Assembly (NCBI RefSeq): GCF_000688395.1
Contig: NZ_JIAG01000006.1
Span: forward strand, 124,001-188,000
Length of the DNA stretch: 64,000 bases
Source of the DNA: Haematomicrobium sanguinis DSM 21259
Lineage (GTDB): Bacteria; Actinomycetota; Actinomycetes; Actinomycetales; Micrococcaceae
Direction of reading: 5' to 3'
The notes below the pieces were generated by a model. That model saw only the letters and a program-made list of their open reading frames with translations. It was not told where the DNA came from and did no database searches. Shown piece by piece: positions 20,358 to 30,369 of this stretch. Position 1 is the first letter of the stretch, and each line of letters starts with the position of its first letter. A program made the position numbers and the translations under genes.

Positions 20358-21221
20358 CTAAGCCTTGAGTAGGTTCGTGAGGTAACGGCCGTAACCGCTC
20401 TTCATCAGGGGTGTTGCTCGTTCCACAAGTTCTTCGTCGCTCAGCAAACCGGTGCGCCACGCAATCTCTTCGGGGACCCCGATCTTGAGTCCCTGCCGGT
20501 TCTCCACCGTCCGTACAAAGTTGGACGCGTCGTTGAGGTCACCAAACGTGCCAGTGTCCAACCATGCGGTGCCACGCGGCAGAATCGAAACCTGAAGTTT
20601 TCCTTCGTCCAAGTACAGGCGATTCAGGTCGGTAATCTCCAACTCGCCGCGGGCCGATGGCTTGAGATCCCGGGCAAGTTCTACCACGCGATTATCGTAA
20701 AAGTACAAACCCGGTACCGCATAGTGGCTCTTGGGTTGTTCAGGTTTTTCTTCCAAGGATTGAGCAACGCCATCGGCGTCAAAACTGACCACGCCGTACG
20801 CGCTCGGGTCGCTGACCCAGTAACCAAATACCGCGGCACCCTCGAGATCACGATAGTGACGCAACTGTGTGCCCATACCAGGACCATAGAAAATGTTGTC
20901 ACCCAAGATGAGCGCGACATTCTCGTCACCAATATGGTCCTCGCCAAGAATAAACGCCTGAGCCAGTCCGTCCGGCGAGTCCTGAATGGTGTAGCTCAAC
21001 GAGATTCCGAACTGGCTTCCGTCGCCCAACAGACGCTTGAACTGCTCATTGTCATGCGGCGTCGTAATGATCAGGATCTCGGTGATCCCAGCCAACATCA
21101 AGGTCGACAACGGGTAGTAAATCATTGGTTTGTCATACACCGGCATGAGTTGCTTGCTCACGCCAAGGGTAATGGGGTGGAGCCGAGACCCCGTGCCTCC
21201 GGCAAGAATAATTCCGCGCAT
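20358..21221 (-). CDS. rmlA: Glucose-1-phosphate thymidylyltransferase
   Basis: First enzyme of dTDP-L-rhamnose synthesis: glucose-1-phosphate plus dTTP gives dTDP-glucose. The 287-residue protein starts [18 protein letters not shown], the nucleotidyl-transfer signature, followed by [19 protein letters not shown] longer in-frame start at 21281 would place 20 unrelated residues before the motif, so the ATG at 21221 with GGAAAGGTGG upstream is preferred. It lies 17 bases after a GT2 gene on the same strand, and rmlB and rmlCD are divergent from this pair. Confidence 0.96.
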   Translation of the reverse strand: MRGIILAGGTGSRLHPITLGVSKQLMPVYDKPMIYYPLSTLMLAGITEILIITTPHDNEQFKRLLGDGSQFGISLSYTIQDSPDGLAQAFILGEDHIGDENVALILGDNIFYGPGMGTQLRHYRDLEGAAVFGYWVSDPSAYGVVSFDADGVAQSLEEKPEQPKSHYAVPGLYFYDNRVVELARDLKPSARGELEITDLNRLYLDEGKLQVSILPRGTAWLDTGTFGDLNDASNFVRTVENRQGLKIGVPEEIAWRTGLLSDEELVERATPLMKSGYGRYLTNLLKA

Positions 21222-21238
21222 TCCAGCCACCTTTCCGC

Positions 21239-22132
21239 TCACCACAGCGCGATTCGTACGAGCCGAGGTATTTTTTGCCAATTCCGAGACTTCACCATGG
21301 CGGGGAGCTTGCTCAAGAGCGCAACCCGAGAGGTCCAGTGCAGCCGTGCAGCGCGAGCCGCTCTCTTCCAGCCACGTTCAGCAAACGTGGTCGCCATAGT
21401 TCTAAAGTAGTTGCTTTCTTCTGCGTAGCGCCGCAAATCGGCAGCTTGTACCGATGAGACGGACTCGCCATGACGCCGATACTGGAAAACAACGTCATTG
21501 CCTACCTGAAGCGAACCGCCGCCCAAAACCACGTCCATGGTCAAGGCGAGGTCTTGCACAATCTCAAACCCTTCGCGGAAGCGATGTCCTTGCATTGCGG
21601 TTCGCCGCCAGGCCAGCGAGGGGAAATAGAGCCAATTCCCGCTCATGAGGGATGTAGCGAGGTTTTCTCCACTCAGCACCGAGGTTCCGCTGCTTTTGAG
21701 CGCCTGAGTGCGGAGCCGAGCCTTGATGCGGTCACCCAGCGGAGCCGCGAGATTGCCCTCGCTGTCAATGACCTCGACGCCGGGTTGAATAATACTGGCC
21801 TCGGTACCGGCGGCCAGTTCTAGGACCTTCTCGACGTAGTTTGGTTTCATCACGTCGTCGCCGCCCATGATGACGATCCAGTCGCGTTGCGCATGGTCGA
21901 GCGCCTGCTGAAAATTTGCGAGAATTCCCACATTTTCGGCATGCCGGTGATACGTCACACTCTCGTTCTGGCTCGCAATGCGGGAGAAGAGCTCCCGCGC
22001 AGCGGGGTCCGGGTAGGCGTCGTCAAGAATGGTGAGGTGAAAATCGGAGGACGTTTGCGCAAGCACCGAATCCACAGCGCGTTTGGCGTACGCCACATCG
22101 CCATAGAAGGGCATCATGATGTCAATCGACAC
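21239..22132 (-). CDS. Family 2 glycosyltransferase, rhamnosyltransferase-like
   Basis: GT-A enzyme of 297 residues. The start [25 protein letters not shown] and [10 protein letters not shown] form the nucleotide-binding part, and [12 protein letters not shown] carries the acidic metal-binding motif. Its position directly upstream of rmlA and beside rmlB/rmlCD suggests that it uses dTDP-rhamnose, but this is context only. The start is GTG at 22132; the ribosome site is weak. Confidence 0.82.
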   Translation of the reverse strand: MSIDIMMPFYGDVAYAKRAVDSVLAQTSSDFHLTILDDAYPDPAARELFSRIASQNESVTYHRHAENVGILANFQQALDHAQRDWIVIMGGDDVMKPNYVEKVLELAAGTEASIIQPGVEVIDSEGNLAAPLGDRIKARLRTQALKSSGTSVLSGENLATSLMSGNWLYFPSLAWRRTAMQGHRFREGFEIVQDLALTMDVVLGGGSLQVGNDVVFQYRRHGESVSSVQAADLRRYAEESNYFRTMATTFAERGWKRAARAARLHWTSRVALLSKLPAMVKSRNWQKIPRLVRIALW

Positions 22133-22205
22133 GAAGAGAGCCGCCTTTCGCCGCGGGAGGTGTCCACCCAGGCGATTTTAGTAGTCAGGAAAGTGTCAAC
22201 GCTAG

Positions 22206-23252
<1,047 letters not shown>

Positions 23253-23255
23253 ACC

Positions 23256-24650
23256 GTGAAAGAACTTCGCGTCACCCCCACGCCCATTGACGGTCTCCTT
23301 GTCCTGGACCTCCCCGTCCCGGAGGACAACCGCGGCTGGTTCAAGGAAAACTGGCAACGCGCCAAAATGACGGCGCTTGGCCTGCCGGACTTTGGTCCCG
23401 TGCAGAACAACATTTCCTTCAACGCCAAGCGCGGCGCAACCCGCGGTATCCACGCCGAACCGTGGGACAAGTACGTCTCCGTTGCGACCGGGCGGATTTT
23501 CGGTGCGTGGGTCGATCTGCGCGAGGGCCCTGGCTTCGGCACCGTCTTCACCACCGAGGTAGGTCCGGATACTGCGGTCTTTGTGCCCCGTGGAGTCGGC
23601 AACGCGTTCCAAACCCTGGAGGATGGAACCGCATACACATACCTAGTCAACGCGCACTGGTCGCCCGATGCAACCTACACCTTTCTGAACCTTGCCGATG
23701 AGACCGCGAACATTCAGTGGCCTATTCCCTTGGAGGATGCCGAACTGTCGGAGAAGGACAAGGCGCATCCCCGGCTGAGCGACGTGATCCCGATGGCGCC
23801 GCTCAAAACGCTGGTGATCGGCGCCAACGGCCAACTGGGCCGTGCCTTGCAAAAAATGTACGACGGCGATGCCTCCGTGGACTTCGTGTCTCGCCTTGAA
23901 TTGGACCTGAGTGATACCAAAGCCCTCCAGGGCTTTGGTTGGGAAAGGTATGGCACGGTTATTAACGCGGCCGCCTACACTGCCGTGGATACCGCGGAAA
24001 CCCCGCTGGGACGCAAGGACGCGTGGGAAAGCAATGCACGCGCCGTCGTACATCTTGCCAGTATGGCCAATGTTCACCGCTTCACGCTGGTGCACGTTTC
24101 CAGCGACTATGTTTTTGACGGCACCGAAGAGGTCCACAGTGAGGAGGAAGCGCTCTCGCCGCTCGGAGTATACGGGCAGTCAAAGGCGGCGGGCGACCTG
24201 GCCGCACTCGCCGCCGAACGGCACTACATCGTCCGCACGTCTTGGGTGATTGGCGAGGGGAAGAACTTTGTTGACACCATGGCGTCGTTGGCCGAGCGCG
24301 GGATTGATCCCGCCGTGGTGGATGATCAAATCGGGCGGCTGAGTTTCACCGAGGACATCGCCGGCGCGATTCGCCACCTTCTGGATGCGCGCGCGCCATA
24401 TGGAATCTACAACGTGAGCAACTCGGGGCCGGCCATAAGTTGGGCGGACATTGCGCGCTCCGTTTTCGAATTGACCGGCGCGGACCCGCAGCGGGTGAGC
24501 GGGGTGAGCACCGCCGACTATTTCGCCGACAAGCCGGACGCCGCACCGCGCCCGAAGTACAGTACTCTTGACTTGGCCAAGATCACCGCCACCGGTTATG
24601 AGCCTGTCGATGCGGCGCAACGTCTGCGCGAGCACCTGCGCCGCGGTTAA
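23256..24650 (+). CDS. rmlCD: RmlC-RmlD fusion: dTDP-4-keto-6-deoxyglucose 3,5-epimerase and dTDP-4-dehydrorhamnose reductase
   Basis: One 464-residue polypeptide carries the last two steps of dTDP-rhamnose synthesis. Residues about 1-178 are an RmlC cupin-type epimerase (RGWFKENWQ; RGIHAEPWDKY with the catalytic His at 66; GVGNAFQTLEDG). Residues about 184-464 are an RmlD reductase with the nucleotide motif GANGQLGRAL (189-198), SSDYVFDGT and YGQSKAAGD (YxxxK, 306-310). The frame is continuous with no internal stop, so the fusion is real. The start is GTG three bases after rmlB. Confidence 0.95.
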   Translation: MKELRVTPTPIDGLLVLDLPVPEDNRGWFKENWQRAKMTALGLPDFGPVQNNISFNAKRGATRGIHAEPWDKYVSVATGRIFGAWVDLREGPGFGTVFTTEVGPDTAVFVPRGVGNAFQTLEDGTAYTYLVNAHWSPDATYTFLNLADETANIQWPIPLEDAELSEKDKAHPRLSDVIPMAPLKTLVIGANGQLGRALQKMYDGDASVDFVSRLELDLSDTKALQGFGWERYGTVINAAAYTAVDTAETPLGRKDAWESNARAVVHLASMANVHRFTLVHVSSDYVFDGTEEVHSEEEALSPLGVYGQSKAAGDLAALAAERHYIVRTSWVIGEGKNFVDTMASLAERGIDPAVVDDQIGRLSFTEDIAGAIRHLLDARAPYGIYNVSNSGPAISWADIARSVFELTGADPQRVSGVSTADYFADKPDAAPRPKYSTLDLAKITATGYEPVDAAQRLREHLRRG

Positions 24651-24678
24651 ATCTTCCCCCACGAGAAAGCCCCACCCC

Positions 24679-25617
24679 ATGCACAAACTTTCGTTGCCGC
24701 GAAGGCGCGCTGTCATCACTGCCGCCACTCTTGGACTGCTCGGGGGCGGCCTCGCAAGCGCCCGGGCCGACGAGTCCGGTCCGCAAGTAGATCCCGGGTA
24801 CTACGATCGTTTGAATTCTGGCGTGCTGGGCCCGGTCAGCGCCTATGCGCTCATCACCGCGGACAGTTTCTTCGCCAAGTACAACGGGAAGTACGTGGAT
24901 GTGGACGGTGCACCGGCCTACAACAAATACCAGTGCTGGGATGTGTTTGAGGCGTACTCGCGGGAAGTAGTGGGCAAGGCCGGCATCAGCACCGCATATG
25001 GACCGCACCCGTGGTACGCGATCGCCCTGTGGGACGGGTATGCCCAAAACGGTGCGAGTTCCGTGTACAGCAAGGTCTCGGCAACTTCCGCGCCGCGCAA
25101 GGGCGACGTGGCGATTTGGCAGTGGGGTTCGCGGGTCGCCCCCTACTCGCACGTGGCCATTGTCGCGGCCGATCAAGGCAGCAGCATCAAAACCTTCGGG
25201 CAGAACGCGCCCAATGGCGCCCCGGCAAGCTATTTCACCCTGCCGAAAGAGGGCCTCGCCGGATATCTTCGCCGCAAGACCGTCTACACGTTGCGTGGAG
25301 CCATCGGCGCACGCTACTACGCCGATGGCGGTGCCGCGGTGTACGGGCAGCCGCTCAGCAACGAAATCGTGCTGCGCGATGGCGGCTGCTACCAAAAGTT
25401 TGAGAAGACCCGGATCTTTTGGAAGTCATCGACCGGCGCGTGGAGTGTGCGCGGCGCCATCTACAACAAGTGGCGCGCCTATGGCGGGGAGAACGGACGC
25501 ATCGGCTACCCCACCGGAGGCATGTATAAGAACTCCAAGGGCGTCACATACCAAGGCTTCGAGGGCGCGGTCATCTACTGGACCTCGACCAAAGGCGCCT
25601 GGATTTCCTACCGGTAG
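24679..25617 (+). CDS. Secreted CHAP-domain protein with LGFP-like repeats
   Basis: Probable exported wall hydrolase or wall-binding protein of 312 residues. It has an N-terminal arginine-rich signal (PRRRAVITAATLGLLGGG, cleavage near ASARADES). A CHAP-like amidase domain spans about 35-200 with QCWDVF (Cys86) and YSHVAIV (His158) as the candidate catalytic pair. The C-terminal region, about 205-312, has LGFP-type repeats, clearest in IGYPTGGMYKNSKGVTYQGFEG. LGFP repeats are found in actinobacterial cell-wall proteins. The ATG at 24679 is used because a longer in-frame reading runs back into rmlCD and spoils the signal peptide. Its place after the rhamnose genes suggests wall remodelling. Confidence 0.8.
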   Translation: MHKLSLPRRRAVITAATLGLLGGGLASARADESGPQVDPGYYDRLNSGVLGPVSAYALITADSFFAKYNGKYVDVDGAPAYNKYQCWDVFEAYSREVVGKAGISTAYGPHPWYAIALWDGYAQNGASSVYSKVSATSAPRKGDVAIWQWGSRVAPYSHVAIVAADQGSSIKTFGQNAPNGAPASYFTLPKEGLAGYLRRKTVYTLRGAIGARYYADGGAAVYGQPLSNEIVLRDGGCYQKFEKTRIFWKSSTGAWSVRGAIYNKWRAYGGENGRIGYPTGGMYKNSKGVTYQGFEGAVIYWTSTKGAWISYR

Positions 25618-25635
25618 CAATCTGGCACGACAAAG

Positions 25636-25644
25636 TTATCCACA
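25636..25644 (+). promoter_or_regulatory. Perfect DnaA-box sequence in front of the Tad operon
   Basis: TTATCCACA lies in the loop of a 6-bp inverted repeat (GACAAA at 25629-25634, TTTGTC at 25647-25652) after the CHAP-LGFP stop. The 14-base context is shared with 9845-9858. A single box is not an origin; it may be a regulatory site. Confidence 0.35.
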
Positions 25645-25734
25645 ATTTTGTCTCAACCGTCTGGCGCCGTGGCGCTCCCTCTCGTAGTCTGAACACCACT
25701 AAGTGCACCCTTCCAACGAGGGAAGCGTGCCGAA

Positions 25735-26985
25735 GTGGAACAGTTGGGGGAACTGTCTATGGACGCAGTGGCGATCGTGGAGGAAGAAGTCCGCGAACTC
25801 ATCCGCCGCCAGGGCCTGGATCCGACCACGCAAGTGGCCGAGGTGCGTCGGCTCATCAACGCTGCTGTCAATGACTACGATGACCGCGCGCTCCGTTCCC
25901 CACTGCCGCCGCTGGGCCAGCGAGATGTCGCCCAACAACTGCTCTTTGACGCCGTCTCGGGTTTCGGGCCCATCCAACCGCTCCTGGACGATGACGCCGT
26001 AGAGGAAATCTGGATCAACTCGCCAGAGCAAATATTTGTGAGTCGCAGCGGCGACAGCGAGTTAACGTCCTTGAGGCTGACCGAGCAGCAAGTGCGGGAT
26101 TTAGTGGAAAAGATGCTCAAGTCCTCGGGGCGCAGGCTGGATCTGAGTTCGCCGTTTGTGGATGCCACGTTGCCCGATGGTTCGCGGCTACACGTAGTGA
26201 TTCCCGACATTACTCGCAAGCACTGGGCGGTGAACATTAGAAAGTTCATCGTGCGGGCAAACCGGCTTGAACATCTCGTGGATTTGGGCTCTCTCACACC
26301 CGCGGCGGCGCACTTTCTGGCCACTGCGGTGGCCAGCGGACTCAATATCTTGGTGTCCGGGGCCACCCAGGCGGGCAAGACCACCATGTTGAACTGCCTC
26401 GCCTCCAGCATCCGACCCCGCGAGAGGGTCGTCACCATTGAGGAAGTTTTTGAGCTTCAAATTCCACTACGTGACGTCGTCGCGCTGCAGTGCCGACAAA
26501 TGAACTTGGAGGGTGCCGGCGAGATCCCCATGCGCCGGCTCGTCAAAGAAGCTCTGCGCATGCGGCCGGAGCGGATCATCGTCGGCGAGGTCCGTGAGGC
26601 CGAAAGCTTGGATATGATTATCGCCCTCAATAGCGGGTTGGCGGGCATGTGCACCATCCACGCCAACAGCGCCCAAGACGCGGTGACCAAGCTGTGTACT
26701 CTTCCGCTTCTGGCTGGCAGCAACATTTCCAGCTCGTTTGTGGTCCCCACCGTCGCGTCCTGCATCGACCTGGTGGTGCACTGCGAACGCGACGAAAAGG
26801 GGCGGCGACGAGTGGGCGAGATTCTCGCCCTTGGCCGCCGGGTAGAGAACGGCGTCATTGAAACCTCGCCCATCTTCCGCACCGTTGACGGGCAGCTCAA
26901 GCTCACGGCCACCTCGATGCCCTTTGATGAAAAGTTCCGCAAGAACGGCGTGAACATGGCACGGCTCATGGGGGCTATCTCATGA
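25735..26985 (+). CDS. tadA: Tad/Flp pilus secretion ATPase, TadA/CpaF-like
   Basis: Cytosolic hexameric ATPase that powers assembly of Tad pili. The 416-residue protein has a Walker A (GATQAGKTT, 209-217), the Asp/His-box region around TIEEVFELQIP, and a Walker B-like RIIVGEVREAE at 280-290. These are features of type II/IV secretion ATPases of the CpaF subgroup. The start is GTG with GAGGGAAG upstream; an ATG at 25759 is the alternative. It leads an operon of seven tightly packed genes. No TadZ/CpaE-like gene precedes it, which is a reduced arrangement. Confidence 0.93.
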   Translation: MEQLGELSMDAVAIVEEEVRELIRRQGLDPTTQVAEVRRLINAAVNDYDDRALRSPLPPLGQRDVAQQLLFDAVSGFGPIQPLLDDDAVEEIWINSPEQIFVSRSGDSELTSLRLTEQQVRDLVEKMLKSSGRRLDLSSPFVDATLPDGSRLHVVIPDITRKHWAVNIRKFIVRANRLEHLVDLGSLTPAAAHFLATAVASGLNILVSGATQAGKTTMLNCLASSIRPRERVVTIEEVFELQIPLRDVVALQCRQMNLEGAGEIPMRRLVKEALRMRPERIIVGEVREAESLDMIIALNSGLAGMCTIHANSAQDAVTKLCTLPLLAGSNISSSFVVPTVASCIDLVVHCERDEKGRRRVGEILALGRRVENGVIETSPIFRTVDGQLKLTATSMPFDEKFRKNGVNMARLMGAIS

Positions 26986-27833
26986 GCGTACTCTTGGGAG
27001 CGTTGCTCGGCGCGGGGGTACTGCTCGTGTGGTGGTCCTTTTGGCCGTCCGCGCCGCGCGGCAAAAAACGGGCACGTTCCTGGCTTACCGAGAATCTCAA
27101 CCAGGCAGGAATCGATCGGGTTAAACCAGCCCAGGTGATCGCGAGCTGTATCGGCGTCGGGGTGTTCCTCTTCCTGCTTGTCTACCTGATTTCAAGATCC
27201 CTGCCCATAGCCCTGTGCTTCCTGATCTTCGGCTCCTGGTTACCCATTACTCTCATCCGATACCGGGCCAGGAAGCGTCAAGCGGTCTTGCGAAACCTGT
27301 GGCCGGACGTCGTGGACCATTTGCGCTCGGCCATTCGCGCCGGAATGTCTCTGCCGGAGTCGCTTGCGCAATTGGGGGACAAGGGGCCAGAAGAACTGCG
27401 CCCGGTGTTCCAGGATTTTGCCGCCGATTACCGTTCCACCGGCAACTTTGACCTCACGCTGAACCGGCTCAAGGTGCGGCTTTCGGACCCGGTCGCAGAC
27501 CGCATAATCGAAGCGCTGCGACTCGCCCGAGAAGTCGGTGGCACCGACCTCGGCAAGCTTTTGGGCACCCTAGGGGATTTTCTGAGAGAGACCACGCGCA
27601 CCCGGCGGGAACTCGAGGCCAGACAATCCTGGACGGTCAATGCCGCACGCCTCGCGGTCGCGGCCCCGTGGATTGTTCTCCTTCTGCTCTCCACCCAACC
27701 GCAGGCCGTGCGCGCCTACAACTCTCCAGCCGGGGTCGCGATTTTGCTCGGCGGGCTCCTTGTCTCCTTCATCTGTTATCGCTTGATGTTGCGCATCGGC
27801 GCTCTTCCAGAGGAAACCCGGGTGCTCAAGTGA
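26982..27833 (+). CDS. tadB: Tad pilus inner-membrane protein, TadB-like
   Basis: Type II secretion F-domain protein of 283 residues. It has N-terminal membrane segments (LLGALLGAGVLLVWW; ASCIGVGVFLFLLVYLI), a cytoplasmic F domain (VDHLRSAIRAGMSLPESLAQLG; EALRLAREVGGTDLGKLLGTL), and C-terminal membrane segments. It would form the inner-membrane platform with TadC. It overlaps tadA by four bases (ATGA). Confidence 0.9.
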   Translation: MSVLLGALLGAGVLLVWWSFWPSAPRGKKRARSWLTENLNQAGIDRVKPAQVIASCIGVGVFLFLLVYLISRSLPIALCFLIFGSWLPITLIRYRARKRQAVLRNLWPDVVDHLRSAIRAGMSLPESLAQLGDKGPEELRPVFQDFAADYRSTGNFDLTLNRLKVRLSDPVADRIIEALRLAREVGGTDLGKLLGTLGDFLRETTRTRRELEARQSWTVNAARLAVAAPWIVLLLLSTQPQAVRAYNSPAGVAILLGGLLVSFICYRLMLRIGALPEETRVLK

Positions 27834-28774
27834 GTACCGAAGCGATCCTTGCCATTGCCGTGGGACTAGTAGCCGGAGTCGGTCTAGTGCTCATTGCCCG
27901 CTACGTTCCGTTCGCCCGCAAACGCAGCTTCGCAGAGCGGATATCGACCCAGCTCTCTAGCGCAGACACCGGATCTCGATTACTCAATCCCGGTGCTAAT
28001 CCCATCACGCCCTTCGGTTCTCTGGAACGAATTGCGGGCCCCATCATTCGGGACGGCGTGTCCCGCCTCAATCGCCTTTTACCCGTTTCCGCGACGATCA
28101 AGATTCGGCTCAACCGAGCCGGGGCGAGCAAAAGCGTCAATGATTTTCGTGCCGAACAAATCATGTGGTCCATCACCGGACTCGCCGGGGCAATCCTGCT
28201 CGTGATCTACCTTATTGGGCAGGGGACCGGCAACCTCGTGGTGTATATCCTTCTCATCGCGGCGCTACCGACGATCGCCTTCCTGACCCGCGACTACGCG
28301 CTGACCCGCCAGGTTGCCCGGCGCGAGCGGCGCATGCTCGAGGAGTTCCCGGCACTCGCAGAAATGATTGCCCTGGCCGTGGGGGCAGGGGAATCCGCAA
28401 CCGGCGCGGTGGAACGGGTATGCCGCAGCGCCGATGGCGAACTCGTCCGCGAATTCGAGAACGTTTTGGTGGCCACCCGCTCTGGCGTCCCGCTCCTCGC
28501 GGCCCTCCAGAACATGTCCAACCGCGTCCAGGTCACACCGCTGGTGCGATTTGTCGACGGCATCACCGTCGCTGTCGAGCGCGGAACCCCGCTCGCCGAC
28601 GTGATTCGCGCCCAAGCGCAAGACGTCCGCGATCTCGCGAAACAAGAGCTCATGGAGTCGGCCGGCCGCAAGGAGATCGGCATGATGGTTCCCCTGGTTT
28701 TCGGCGTCCTCCCGCTCACCATCATCTTTGCAGCCTTCCCCGGCCTGACACTTTTGCAGATCGGCCTCAACTAG
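27830..28774 (+). CDS. tadC: Tad pilus inner-membrane protein, TadC-like
   Basis: Second F-domain platform protein, 314 residues, with two N-terminal and two C-terminal membrane regions around the F domain (EFPALAEMIALAVGAGESATGAVERV; ALQNMSNRVQVTPLVRFVDG). The start is the GTG at 27830 in a GTGA overlap with tadB. Longer in-frame readings into tadB are not credible because they lose the membrane topology. It pairs with TadB. Confidence 0.9.
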   Translation: MSTEAILAIAVGLVAGVGLVLIARYVPFARKRSFAERISTQLSSADTGSRLLNPGANPITPFGSLERIAGPIIRDGVSRLNRLLPVSATIKIRLNRAGASKSVNDFRAEQIMWSITGLAGAILLVIYLIGQGTGNLVVYILLIAALPTIAFLTRDYALTRQVARRERRMLEEFPALAEMIALAVGAGESATGAVERVCRSADGELVREFENVLVATRSGVPLLAALQNMSNRVQVTPLVRFVDGITVAVERGTPLADVIRAQAQDVRDLAKQELMESAGRKEIGMMVPLVFGVLPLTIIFAAFPGLTLLQIGLN

Positions 28775-28809
28775 AACTCGTCACCGATGACCTCAACACA
28801 AGGAAAGAC

Positions 28810-29064
28810 ATGAAACTCATCACCCGATACATACTGACACTTCTCGCGATTGCTGCCACCGCTCGGCTGTGGCTGGTCGATCGCTGTGCCGCTACCGTGG
28901 CCCCGCGCGAACACCATGACACGCCCGAGCGCGGCGACGTGCCTGGCTGGGTGCTGGTGACACTGATGACCGCGCTCTTGGTCGCCGGGCTGCTCGCCAT
29001 CGCGTGGCCGGCGCTGCGCGACATGCTCAACAAAGCCATGACGGATCTGAACCTGGGCAAATAG
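28810..29064 (+). CDS. Small Tad-locus membrane protein, candidate pilin
   Basis: An 84-residue protein at the position where the Flp major pilin is usually encoded. It has an N-terminal hydrophobic segment (ITRYILTLLAIAATARLWLV), a charged linker, then ERGDVPGW and one hydrophobic helix (VLVTLMTALLVAGLLAIAW), ending in a short tail. A class III prepilin site after Gly is possible, but the Glu at +5 expected in Flp pilins is not there. It may be a divergent pilin or a minor subunit. An AAGGAAAG ribosome site precedes the ATG. Confidence 0.65.
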   Translation: MKLITRYILTLLAIAATARLWLVDRCAATVAPREHHDTPERGDVPGWVLVTLMTALLVAGLLAIAWPALRDMLNKAMTDLNLGK

Positions 29065-29067
29065 TTG

Positions 29068-29451
29068 GTGACTAGGCGAGAGCGGACAGATGAGCGCGGT
29101 TCCGCGCCGGTCGAGTTTGTGCTCATCGGCACGGTGCTCATAGTGCTTTTCCTTGCCATCATCCAGCTCGCCTTGGCGCTGCACGTACGCAACACCTTGA
29201 TTGACGCGGCCAGTTCCGGAGCGCGGCTCGCCTCGCTCGCGGATCGCACCGAGTACGACGGCGTTGACCGCACCAAATCCCTCATCACCTCCCGGTTGAG
29301 CTCACGTTTCGCCAACGACGTCACGGTGGCTACCCAAAACATTGACGGGGCCAAGACCGTAGTCGTTACGGTGCGTACCAGTCTTCCGCTCTTCGGCTAT
29401 TTTGGGCCGAACAACGCTCTAGAAGTGACCGGCCATGCGCCCGCTGGTTAG
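29068..29451 (+). CDS. tadE: TadE-like pseudopilin
   Basis: A 127-residue minor pilin. A short basic head is followed by ERGSAPVEFVLIGTVLIVLFLAIIQ, the prepilin-like Gly site with Glu at +5 and a hydrophobic helix, and then an extracytoplasmic domain. The first possible start is TTG at 29065, next to the previous stop; the GTG at 29068 is preferred. It overlaps the next gene by 17 bases. Confidence 0.85.
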   Translation: MTRRERTDERGSAPVEFVLIGTVLIVLFLAIIQLALALHVRNTLIDAASSGARLASLADRTEYDGVDRTKSLITSRLSSRFANDVTVATQNIDGAKTVVVTVRTSLPLFGYFGPNNALEVTGHAPAG

Positions 29452-29899
29452 ACGATGCTGGGAGCGGGTAGCAGGCCGTGAGGACGAGGCCGCCGAGGAC
29501 GGCAGCGCCGTGGTGGAGTTTATTTTTCTGGGCGTTCTGCTGATTGTGCCGCTCATTTATTTCATCCTGACCGTCTCCCAAGTGCAGGCCGCCGCCTACG
29601 CCACGAGTAACGCAACCCAAGGGGCCACCACGGTGCTCGCGCAGGCCCCCGACGAAGGGACCGGCCGCGAACGCGCCGAAGCGCTCAAACGGTTCGCCTA
29701 TGCGGACTTCGGGCTTAACCCTGACGCCGGTGCCATGACCATCAGCTGTGCCGGGTCATGCTTGGCGCCGGGGTCCAAGGTCACGGTATCGATCTCTTAC
29801 AGTGTCGACTTGCCGCTGTTCTCCAATGTGTTTGGAAGCGGCCTCAAAGTTGTCCAACTCAACGATTCGGCAACCGCCTACATCCCGAGGTACCGATGA
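29435..29899 (+). CDS. TadE/TadF-like pseudopilin
   Basis: A 154-residue protein with a 22-residue charged leader, DGSAVVEFIFLGVLLIVPLIYF as the pseudopilin processing site and helix, and a soluble domain with a likely disulfide pair (ISCAGSCLAPG). It is a second TadE-superfamily subunit, overlapping both neighbours (17 bases upstream, 4 bases downstream). Confidence 0.82.
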   Translation: MRPLVRRCWERVAGREDEAAEDGSAVVEFIFLGVLLIVPLIYFILTVSQVQAAAYATSNATQGATTVLAQAPDEGTGRERAEALKRFAYADFGLNPDAGAMTISCAGSCLAPGSKVTVSISYSVDLPLFSNVFGSGLKVVQLNDSATAYIPRYR

Positions 29900-30357
29900 C
29901 ACGGCTCGCACCGCGCATCCGGGAGGTGCGTGAGGGACGGGACGAGGGACGCATTATGCTCCTCAGCATCGGTTACCTCCTCATTGCCATGTTGATCCTG
30001 ACCGTGGTTGTCGCCGTGACGGCAGTCTTTTTGGAACACAAGCGGCTCTTGGACGTTGCCGATAGAGCATCCTCGGCCGCCGCGGATTCTTTCGGCGCCC
30101 AAGACGTCGCCACCCGGGGCGGACCCTATCTCGGCGACGCGGCGGTCCGCCGGGCCGCCGAAAACTACCTCACCGAGGTCAATGCCGCCGCGCAATTTAG
30201 CGAATTTGGAATTCTCGGAACTACCGGGGCACCCGACGCAACGACCGCGCGGGTGTCTCTACGCGCCGTCGTACATCCGCCTCTGGTGAATTTCATTGTC
30301 CCGGCGGGCATCGAGATCGAGGTGGAATCGGATTCGCGCATCGTTCTCTCACGGTAG
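29896..30357 (+). CDS. TadE-superfamily/TadG-related small protein
   Basis: A 153-residue protein starting at the ATG at 29896, which overlaps the previous stop (ATGA). The N-terminal part has DEGRIMLLSIGYLLIAMLILTVVVAVTAVFLEHKRLLDVADRAS, a pilin-like helix followed by the DxADxAA region common in TadE/TadG-like proteins of actinobacterial Tad loci. The rest is an extracytoplasmic beta-rich domain. It is the last gene of the Tad operon. Confidence 0.78.
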   Translation: MTRLAPRIREVREGRDEGRIMLLSIGYLLIAMLILTVVVAVTAVFLEHKRLLDVADRASSAAADSFGAQDVATRGGPYLGDAAVRRAAENYLTEVNAAAQFSEFGILGTTGAPDATTARVSLRAVVHPPLVNFIVPAGIEIEVESDSRIVLSR

Positions 30358-30369
30358 GCTGGATGGATC

